Below, piece by piece: positions 21,993 through 27,966 of a stretch of DNA of 27,966 nucleotides. The notes beneath the pieces were generated by a model. That model was not told where the DNA came from. It worked only from the letters and a program-made list of their open reading frames with translations, and made no database searches. Source of the stretch: Longimonas sp040409695 (lineage in GTDB: Bacteria; Bacteroidota; Rhodothermia; Rhodothermales; Salinibacteraceae); the NCBI RefSeq assembly GCF_040409695.1, contig NZ_JARWGJ010000145.1:1-27966 (forward strand). Direction: 5' to 3'. A program made the position numbers and the translations under genes. The number at the start of each line of letters is the position of its first letter. Positions within the stretch are counted from its first letter, which is position 1.

Positions 21993-23929
21993 GCGTTGGA
22001 TGGGTCATTTTGAGACGTATCGTCAGCGGCTCGGTACTCCTGGAGCGGGTCGTTGGCATGCCTGCGCGCACGTACCAGCACGCCGTCTTCTACCATGGGC
22101 GTAAGGTGCCTGCGGACAAGATTCTTCTGGCTGCGATCCAAGAGGCGCGCCAGTTCCTCGGCGCTCCAGGCCTGCACCCGGCATAGCCGAAGAAGCAGCG
22201 CCCGAAGATCTTCTCGACTGAGCCACCCCGGCAGCGAATCCAATTCGCCTTTCAACTCAGCTGGCAGCTCCTGCGTTTTTTCTTCGAACTCCTGTGATTG
22301 CTCGTCATTTGGTGGTGTCATTTCCCCGGAAGGTCGCGTCATTTCTCCGGGAACTGGTGTCATTTCTCCGGAAGGTGGTGTCATTTCTCCGGAAGGTGGT
22401 GTCATTGAGGAGGCTTCGTTCGGCGTCACCGTTGGATTGAGGAGCTGCTCCGTGGGCGTGTAGTACGTGGCGGATCCCTTATCGTGCTGTTCCAAAAGCC
22501 CCGCTTTTCGAAGTCGCCGGAGGGCGGCGCTGGCTGTGAGCGTATCACTCACGTCGTTCAGGTTGCGGTAATCCGCGTTTGTCACGCGCCCCGTCTCGCG
22601 TGCAAAGACGAGCGCCTGCTTATCCTCTCGGTTCAGGTCCAGATGCTCAAAGTTGGAGAGCCACTCCAGATTCTCCGCGCTCAGGAAATGATGCAAGAGC
22701 AGCGTAGCCGTGAACGTGTTGTTGGCCCGGTCAGAGACAAAAGTTGGTGGCGTAAGATCAGCCTCGTGCATGAGCCGCCGCATGGTGGCAATGCCACTCC
22801 CCTTCGTTTCGGCCAGCTTGGTTTGATGCAGTACACCGGCCAGCTTCGGATTCCGGAGCGCAGATCCCGGCGTGCCGAGCTCCTCTTCAGGTTTGAGCGA
22901 GAAGCCTGCGTTCCGAAACTCAATCCGGTTGCTGTAGCGAATGATCTGCATCGGGCTATTGGCCTGATAGTCCTGATGCATCAGAGCATTCACCAACGCC
23001 TCGCGAATCACATCACGGGGAATAACCGGCTTATCCACGCGATGCATGCTTCCTTCCGGCAGTGAGAACGCAACCGGCAGATCGTCCATGATCGCGGCTT
23101 CCGCTTTGTAAATCGTCTCGAAAATCGGCCCATGCATGTCAAGACTCGTGAACCGGTCACGGGCATCGGGCACCCACGTTCGTCCCTGCACGCGTATGTA
23201 ATCTACACGCGCTACCGGGAAGAAGTCGCGCACGGCCGCCCGAGAGCCAAAGAGAAGCATCCCAGCCACTGTAAACCGAAGCGCTCCGTTCGTGTCTTCT
23301 CGCACGAGCCGGAGCGAACGAAGTAGCTCCTCATCATTCCACTCCAACTCCGGCGCATCGGGGTCGCGCTTCCGTCTCTCCTTTCTATACGCTGTTATGG
23401 CTTCCCCGGAAAGATCACGCAGGCTCGTGTCAGGGAGCACTGTACCATCGTATTTTCGCGTTGAACGTCCCTGAAAAAGCGTAGTCAAGTCATCATCTGT
23501 GCAGCGATGATCGGCTGAGCCAACGCGTCGATATGCGCCCTTCGGCAAGCCCTTGCTTTTAATGTAAACCGGTTTCTGATCAGGCTGTGCCTCATCGACG
23601 AAAACGCTCATCACAATCTTGCCGTTGATCTCTTCTCGCTCGATGACTGGGCGGATGGGTACATTGAGCATCGAACGACACTTTGAAGCGAGATCAGCGG
23701 ATACCTTGTCTGGGTCTGCGATGCCCGTAACAGCATACTCGTCTTGGAATAGCGTACCTTCTTCTTTAGCCACCCCCAACAATAGATATCCGCCTCCCAT
23801 ACCGGGCTCATTAGCAAATGCAGTGACGGTTTCCATCAGTGCCTTCCCAATTTCGGAGGCCGTCTTTGCTTCAATGTGACGGCTCTCATCCAATTCGTTC
23901 AGCTCTTTGATCAACTCCTTAATGTTCAT
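21989..23929 (-). CDS. AlbA_2 / GHKL ATP-binding / winged-helix protein in hsd operon
   Basis: 646 residues of the COG2865 type. An N-terminal AlbA_2 (Schlafen-like, formerly AAA_4) domain lies at about 10-155 (ESRHIEAKTASE, AFANEPGMGGGYLLLGVAKEEG, GAYRRVGSADHR). A GHKL-type ATP-binding HATPase_c_4 region is at about 300-410, with N-box REALVNALMHQDYQ (309-322) and G-box-like KGSGIATMRRLM (376-387). A first winged helix spans about 434-495. Five heptads of MTPPSGE type (509-543) then link to a second winged helix at about 570-632. Members are common in type I RM loci as restriction-linked ORFs, of unclear role; regulation or an RNA/DNA-sensing defence function is possible. It overlaps hsdM and hsdS by 4 nt on both sides, so it is made stoichiometrically with the methylase. 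Confidence 0.88.
   Translation of the reverse strand: MNIKELIKELNELDESRHIEAKTASEIGKALMETVTAFANEPGMGGGYLLLGVAKEEGTLFQDEYAVTGIADPDKVSADLASKCRSMLNVPIRPVIEREEINGKIVMSVFVDEAQPDQKPVYIKSKGLPKGAYRRVGSADHRCTDDDLTTLFQGRSTRKYDGTVLPDTSLRDLSGEAITAYRKERRKRDPDAPELEWNDEELLRSLRLVREDTNGALRFTVAGMLLFGSRAAVRDFFPVARVDYIRVQGRTWVPDARDRFTSLDMHGPIFETIYKAEAAIMDDLPVAFSLPEGSMHRVDKPVIPRDVIREALVNALMHQDYQANSPMQIIRYSNRIEFRNAGFSLKPEEELGTPGSALRNPKLAGVLHQTKLAETKGSGIATMRRLMHEADLTPPTFVSDRANNTFTATLLLHHFLSAENLEWLSNFEHLDLNREDKQALVFARETGRVTNADYRNLNDVSDTLTASAALRRLRKAGLLEQHDKGSATYYTPTEQLLNPTVTPNEASSMTPPSGEMTPPSGEMTPVPGEMTRPSGEMTPPNDEQSQEFEEKTQELPAELKGELDSLPGWLSREDLRALLLRLCRVQAWSAEELARLLDRSQKNLVRRHLTPMVEDGVLVRARRHANDPLQEYRAADDTSQNDPSNA
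22318..22401 (-). repeat. 21-bp in-frame tandem repeat (heptad MTPPSGE)
   Basis: Four 21-bp units start at 22318, 22339, 22360 and 22381; the last two are identical (TCATTTCTCCGGAAGGTGGTG). A shortened copy lies at 22305-22317, as if 8 bp were lost from a unit. They encode MTPPSGE, MTPPSGE, MTPVPGE and MTRPSGE plus a degenerate fifth heptad. Copy-number change would stay in frame and only alter linker length. Confidence 0.93.
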
Positions 23930-25644
23930 GCATTCAGTACTTCGTGAAGGAGTCCTTCGGTTTCTGCATCGAGATCAAGAATGTCTTGTTTGATCTCCTC
24001 AACGGAGCGCAGTTCTTCGTACTCGTAGAAGTGGCGCGTAAAGTTGATCTCGTACCCTATTCGGTGATACGAATCGTCGATCCACGCATCTGGCACATGC
24101 GGTTTTACTTCGCGCTCGAAGTAGTCTTGCACATCGTCCGTGAGCGGAATGCGCTCATAGTCGCGCAGACTTGTATCCGATCTCGGATCGCCATTGCGCT
24201 TGCGTTCGATCTCGCCCTCCTCATTGCGCTCCGGGCGCTCCACACGCACCTTGTGGAAGCCAAGCTCTTCGTTGTCGAAGATCTTGACGTGCTCCCCCGA
24301 CTCAAAAGCGGTGTAGAGATTCGTGATTTGCTCGATCTGCGCATCCGAAATGTAATTGCGCTTATTTCCAAGTGACTTCTGCATCTTCGTGTAGAAGTCT
24401 GCTCCATTAACGAGCTGGATCTTGCCTTTCCGGTCGTCGGGCTTCCGGTTGGTTACGATCCAAATGTATGTAGCAATGCCCGTGTTGTAGAACAGCTCCT
24501 CAGGCAGTGCCACAATGGCTTCGAGCCAATCATTCTCAATGATCCACTTTCGGATGTCGCTTTCTCCAGACCCGGCATCGCCTGTAAAGAGCGGCGAACC
24601 GTTGAAGATAACCGCAATGCGACTGCCGCGGCTTTCCATCTTCGAGATCATGTGCTGCAGGAACAGGAGCGCCCCATCACTCAGCCGTGGCGTGCCGGCT
24701 TGAAAGCGTCCGTTCGGATCGCCCTCCTCATTCCGGATGAACTCCTTCTCTTTCTTCCAGGACACGCCAAACGGCGGATTGGAGAGCATGTAATCGAACC
24801 GCTCCCCCTTGAATTGGTCGTTCGAGAAGCTCGTGCCCAGCTTGATGTTGTTCGGATCCTCACCCGTAATCAGAAAGTCCGACTTCGCAATGGCATACGA
24901 CTGGTCGTTAAGCTCCTGGCCAAACATCAGCACATCCGCTTCTGGATTAACCTCCTGGATGTGCTCCTTCGCAATAGTCAGCATGCCGCCCGTGCCACAG
25001 GCCGGGTCGTAGATGCTCCGGACGATACCTTTTCCTTCCAGGTCGTCTTCGTGCTCCGCCAGCAGCAAGTTTACCATCAGGCGGATGATTTCACGGGGCG
25101 TGTAGTGCTCCCCCGCCGTCTCATTCGCCATCTCCGAGAACCGGCGCAGTAGCTCCTCAAAGATGTAGCCCATCTCATGGTTACTCACCATATCTGGATG
25201 TAAGTCCACCTCAGTGAACTTGTCGCACATCAGAAACAGCAGGTCATTGGCATCCAGCTTTTCAACGATGGGCCCGAGCCGGTAATGCTTCAGAATGTCC
25301 CGGACGTTCTTCGAGAAGCCGTTCAGGTACGCATTGAAATTGAGCTTGATGTTGTTCGCGTCTTCCGTCAGCCGCTCCAGGTCGTAGTCAGACACGTTGT
25401 AGAAGTTAAGCCCGTCGGTCGAATTGAGGACGACCTCCTCCAGCTGGTCGGGCTCAAGAGCGTCCTTGAACGAGTTGTACGTGCTGATGAGCTCATCCTT
25501 CTGCCCGTTCAGCACGCAATCGAGACGACGCAGCACCACAAAAGGCAACGTCACATCCCCATACTCATGCGACTTGAACGTACCACGCAGGATGTCGTCA
25601 GCCACTTGCCAGATGAAGTTGGCCTTGTCTTGGAAGTGTGTCAT
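23926..25644 (-). CDS. hsdM: Type I restriction-modification DNA methyltransferase subunit (HsdM)
   Basis: 572 residues. It is the N6-adenine methylase of the type I complex and, with HsdS, protects host DNA. The N-terminal HsdM_N helical domain covers about 8-140 (DKANFIWQVADDILRG). The SAM-binding motif I DPACGTGGM is at 213-221 and catalytic motif IV SNPPFG at 288-293, where NPPF is the gamma-class amino-methylase signature. Further conserved stretches are HYTPREIIRLM and ALLFLQHMISKM. The length is normal and no damage is seen. It is the first gene of the operon; its stop overlaps the start of the AlbA_2 gene (ATGA). A candidate promoter lies 36 nt upstream of its ATG, in the 137-bp gap after the helicase gene. 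Confidence 0.96.
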   Translation of the reverse strand: MTHFQDKANFIWQVADDILRGTFKSHEYGDVTLPFVVLRRLDCVLNGQKDELISTYNSFKDALEPDQLEEVVLNSTDGLNFYNVSDYDLERLTEDANNIKLNFNAYLNGFSKNVRDILKHYRLGPIVEKLDANDLLFLMCDKFTEVDLHPDMVSNHEMGYIFEELLRRFSEMANETAGEHYTPREIIRLMVNLLLAEHEDDLEGKGIVRSIYDPACGTGGMLTIAKEHIQEVNPEADVLMFGQELNDQSYAIAKSDFLITGEDPNNIKLGTSFSNDQFKGERFDYMLSNPPFGVSWKKEKEFIRNEEGDPNGRFQAGTPRLSDGALLFLQHMISKMESRGSRIAVIFNGSPLFTGDAGSGESDIRKWIIENDWLEAIVALPEELFYNTGIATYIWIVTNRKPDDRKGKIQLVNGADFYTKMQKSLGNKRNYISDAQIEQITNLYTAFESGEHVKIFDNEELGFHKVRVERPERNEEGEIERKRNGDPRSDTSLRDYERIPLTDDVQDYFEREVKPHVPDAWIDDSYHRIGYEINFTRHFYEYEELRSVEEIKQDILDLDAETEGLLHEVLNA

Positions 25645-25679
25645 GTTGAAGGGATGAGTGGAGGGGACAGCACACTCAC

Positions 25680-25709
25680 AGTGTACGGCCTGGAGAAGCT
25701 GAAAGTCAA
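25680..25709 (-). promoter_or_regulatory. Candidate promoter of the hsd operon
   Basis: On the minus strand TTGACT (25709-25704) and TACACT (25685-25680) are separated by 18 bp, and the -10-like box lies 36 nt before the hsdM ATG. It resembles a sigma-70 promoter. Bacteroidota-type promoters differ, so this is tentative. Confidence 0.35.
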
Positions 25710-25781
25710 AGAGGTGGGAGGAAAAGATATACCGTGTTCAGTTACATCGAGCTGTTTTGCCGGAGCCTTCGGAAAGCACCC

Positions 25782-27614
25782 TTAGCTTATGTGCTTAACA
25801 TCCAGTCCTATCTTTTTGAGAGTAGCCTCCAAATCCTCTGAAAGCCTCTCTACACCGATGAAAAGGCGCTTTTCTGCTCTACTGAGTCCAACGTACGTAA
25901 CACGACGCTCTTCGCCTTCTGTACTATCTGGATTCAGGACATGACGAATTAACTGTGGTTCATCTTCTTTCCCATCATTGCTCTCACGTAGGATGAGAAC
26001 TGTCGGGTATTCTTCCCCTTTGGCTTTGTGTATAGTTTTCACTTTCCCGTCACCACTGTGCAAGCGGGCGGTAGCGTACAATGTGTTGTAGTGAGTTTCT
26101 TTAAGCAGGTTGTGGTACTCACCTCGTGAGGGCTTCTTGAGGGGCGTGTTCGGAAGGATCTTGTTCATCTGCTCTCTGACGTTCAAGTAAAAGTCCAGTC
26201 CGGTCATCTTTTTGTGAGATGACTGCCTGGACAATAGAAATGGCAGCAGAGATGCGGCAGCCCGTCGTCTTTCAACACGTGATAACTTGCGATCTCCCCT
26301 TTTAGTAAAGACTGACTTCAGGAGCCGTCCATTTCTCGTTTTGAGGCCACGATAAATGATTTTAACAGCCTGCCCATAGCGTGGGTTGTCACCACTTGCC
26401 TCTCTTGTGGCTTCAATTACGGCTTGTAACCATTCAGTCCGATCCGGGTCACTGCTGGAGAGCTTCTCCCAAGCCTCATCATATTGCTTTTCGGGCAACG
26501 TGGACCCCGCGAGGCGACGAACGAGAGTGTTTTTACGGGCCAACGTCCTAACCTCCTGGTCCACCTCATTTCGAACGTACTCTTGAAGTGCATCTGACCT
26601 GCCTACAAGCACCATGGGAGACTCTTCTTCGAGGCCCTTCTCTGAATGAACCTTCTGAGCATTACTTTTTCGGATCCGGTTCAGAAGATCGAGTATCGGT
26701 TTAGTGCTGCGACGATTCGTTGTGATACGATAGGTTTTCTGACCGCACGGACTAAAACTCAATAGGTCCTGCGGTTTCGCACCTGCAAACTTAAAAATAG
26801 CCTGCTCCTCATCTCCTATCACGCCCGTTATAGACCCCGATCCTGCAAGCTTTCTGAGCACCTCTGTTTGGGCTGGATTGGTATCTTGGAACTCGTCAAC
26901 GAATATGTATGGGTACCGAGATGCCAAAAATCTTTCGATTTCAGGATTCTCATTGAGGATGCGGAGCGCGAAGTATAAGACGTCTTCGTGGTCGATAATC
27001 CCAGCATCCCAGTATCGCTTTTTGTAGATACGCAGATTGGACTCACTGCACGGGAAATAATCTTCAGGTGAATAACCTGGACGTACAAGCTCCCAACTCT
27101 GGTCTTCTGGATTCCAGCCCCACCTTAACTTCTTTAGGTACTTTGATATTGCTTCTCTGTCGTCAAATTGCCATAGACTCATGTTCGAAACCTCCTCCAC
27201 CCAATCTTTCAGAATAGGAGTGATGGGACTATGAGGAGTGTGTCCGTCAACGTTGTTGTAGTCAACCTCTGGCTGTTCTGAATCATCAGTGACCCACGGA
27301 AGGTAGGGACCGACAAGATTGCGATAGAGAAAACTGTGGATCGTCGATACGTCAACATGTGCTGCCGCTGGACCGAGCCGAGACTCAATTTCATCTGCGG
27401 CTACCGTAGTGTAGGAAATGCAGGCAATGCGCTGATTAGGCCCGAGTCTTTTGGAATGCCTGATTACCTTTTTAATGTGATTGACGAGCCAGTATGTCTT
27501 TCCGGCTCCAGGTCCCGCTAAAATGCGAAAGTGCGTTTCAATATCGTCGAGAGTTGAACCCGATGTGATCTCTTGAGCCTCTTCCAAGACACCTTGAGTC
27601 ATTTTACTGCTCAT
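25782..27614 (-). CDS. gajB: UvrD/PcrA-like superfamily 1 helicase, probable Gabija GajB
   Basis: 610 residues from the ATG at 27614, which overlaps the stop of the upstream gene by ATGA; two earlier ATGs in frame (27626, 27620) are less likely. Superfamily 1A helicase motifs are in order: Walker A ILAGPGAGKTYW (about 32-43), Ia ISYTTVAADEI, VSTIHSFL, motif II IFVDEFQDTN (about 237-246), motif III GDEEQAIFKFAGA, IV RITTNRRSTKPIL, V TIHKAKGEEYPTVLIL (about 527-542) and VI YVGLSRAEKRLF. In Gabija, GajB unwinds or senses DNA ends and activates the GajA nuclease. The assignment rests on the fold plus the coupled partner upstream. At about 610 residues it is longer than the roughly 500 of the founding Bacillus GajB, with extra sequence between motifs II and V. 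A general UvrD-like repair helicase is less likely given the overlap. Confidence 0.75.
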   Translation of the reverse strand: MSSKMTQGVLEEAQEITSGSTLDDIETHFRILAGPGAGKTYWLVNHIKKVIRHSKRLGPNQRIACISYTTVAADEIESRLGPAAAHVDVSTIHSFLYRNLVGPYLPWVTDDSEQPEVDYNNVDGHTPHSPITPILKDWVEEVSNMSLWQFDDREAISKYLKKLRWGWNPEDQSWELVRPGYSPEDYFPCSESNLRIYKKRYWDAGIIDHEDVLYFALRILNENPEIERFLASRYPYIFVDEFQDTNPAQTEVLRKLAGSGSITGVIGDEEQAIFKFAGAKPQDLLSFSPCGQKTYRITTNRRSTKPILDLLNRIRKSNAQKVHSEKGLEEESPMVLVGRSDALQEYVRNEVDQEVRTLARKNTLVRRLAGSTLPEKQYDEAWEKLSSSDPDRTEWLQAVIEATREASGDNPRYGQAVKIIYRGLKTRNGRLLKSVFTKRGDRKLSRVERRRAAASLLPFLLSRQSSHKKMTGLDFYLNVREQMNKILPNTPLKKPSRGEYHNLLKETHYNTLYATARLHSGDGKVKTIHKAKGEEYPTVLILRESNDGKEDEPQLIRHVLNPDSTEGEERRVTYVGLSRAEKRLFIGVERLSEDLEATLKKIGLDVKHIS

Positions 27615-27966
27615 TGGCATACCCATTCAATTGCATTGCTAATGTACTCAGGAACCTCGTAGGCCGCCTTGCCTGCCTCAAGCAGCTGCAAGTTTAGTGC
27701 TTGTGCATGCTCCCCCTTACCTTTCACGCACTCCAAATAGCAGGTTGCAAAGAGAGCAGATCGTTGCCTGTCATCATCTTCAATCTGCATCAGGATCTCC
27801 AGTCGGTCTTCCTCACGGATTTTATTTTCGAGCAGCTTATGGAGTGTATCGCCCTCTACAAATGCACGAAGATGTTTTTCGTGAGTGCAATGTGACGTTA
27901 TGAGAGCGTCACAGGTAGAATTTGCTTTTGCCCCTTCGAGTGGCGCGCGGCGACCGATCTCGACCC
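27611..27966 (-). CDS. gajA: C-terminal part of OLD-family ATP-dependent endonuclease, probable GajA (5' end outside window)
   Basis: The minus strand is open from the right edge to a TGA at 27611-27613 and gives the last 117 residues. They read VEIGRRAPLEGAKANS, then ALITSHCTHEKHLRAFVEGD, HKLLENKIREEDRLEIL, DDDRQRSALFATCYLECVKGKGEHA, and end YISNAIEWVCQ. The helical, His/Lys-rich pattern (THCxHEK, CYxExVKGKGE, YIxxAIxWVC) is, from memory, that of the C-termini of OLD-type ATPase-TOPRIM nucleases partnered with UvrD helicases. The ATPase and TOPRIM domains themselves lie outside, so the call leans on this tail and on the 4-nt overlap with the helicase gene. If right, the pair is a Gabija system in which the GajA tetramer nicks DNA when nucleotide pools fall during phage replication. 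Confidence 0.58.
   Translation of the reverse strand, partial: VEIGRRAPLEGAKANSTCDALITSHCTHEKHLRAFVEGDTLHKLLENKIREEDRLEILMQIEDDDRQRSALFATCYLECVKGKGEHAQALNLQLLEAGKAAYEVPEYISNAIEWVCQ

Larger units (their letters stand above)
11401..27966. mobile_element. tRNA-Leu-anchored integrative/defence island (right end outside window)
   Basis: The unit is defined by the tRNA-Leu, the adjacent inward-reading integrase, an excisionase-like HTH gene, a DUF3987-type protein, and then type I RM and Gabija-like genes. Base composition falls clearly from the GC-rich core to a more AT-rich island at about 11540. No relaxase, type IV secretion, capsid or terminase gene is present in this part. Only one end is in view, so size and completeness are unknown, and the RM/Gabija block might be a separate insertion beside the element backbone. 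Confidence 0.7.

Noticed and set aside
22318..22401. Tandem repeats as a CRISPR array
   Set aside because: There are no spacers. The units are contiguous, 21 bp long and in frame inside a coding region.

Overview
The window looks like chromosomal DNA of a GC-rich member of the Rhodothermota/Bacteroidota side of bacteria, with a horizontally acquired island on its right. The left 11.25 kb is strongly GC-rich and codes for acidic, Asp/Glu-rich proteins, as in halophilic Salinibacter-like lineages. The taxonomic call is inference from composition, protein style and gene content (long-form HisG, PccB, Lon-like protease, NPP-type lipoprotein); no marker gene fixes it.

Core part (1-11250). On the minus strand lie a universal stress protein cut by the left edge, a Lon-like AAA/serine protease, an NPP/alkaline-phosphatase-superfamily lipoprotein, an unassigned lipoprotein, a small PLDc_N-type membrane protein, and the histidine genes hisG and hisE. 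On the plus strand are an acyl-CoA carboxylase beta subunit (pccB-like) and an M20 metallo-dipeptidase. Two of these genes, the NPP lipoprotein and the carboxylase, end inside 13-bp tandem repeats that place stop codons in all three reading frames.

Boundary (11401-12734). A tRNA-Leu(CAA) gene and its terminator are followed by a tyrosine recombinase gene reading towards the tRNA. This is the classic layout of a tRNA-targeted integrative element. The recombinase has its full catalytic set but is broken by one in-frame amber codon after residue 55. From here rightwards the base composition drops visibly.

Element backbone (12875-17173). This holds a 440-residue protein of unknown family, an excisionase-like HTH protein, a long inverted repeat with a nested hairpin, a DUF3987-type P-loop protein, and a 134-residue protein with an internal duplicated motif. 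No relaxase, conjugation, capsid or tail gene is seen, so within the window it resembles a non-conjugative integrative element or satellite.

Defence part (17366-27966, all minus). A five-gene type I restriction-modification operon runs hsdM - AlbA_2/GHKL/winged-helix protein - hsdS - small CxxCxGxG protein - hsdR. The first two junctions are 4-nt ATGA overlaps. Upstream, and also joined by an ATGA overlap, are a UvrD-type helicase and the C-terminus of its partner, which reads as an OLD-family nuclease. Together they form a likely Gabija-like (GajAB) pair cut by the right edge. DNA methylation/cleavage and the Gabija-type nuclease-helicase pair would be two stacked anti-phage barriers carried by one tRNA-anchored island. 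The right attachment site is not visible.
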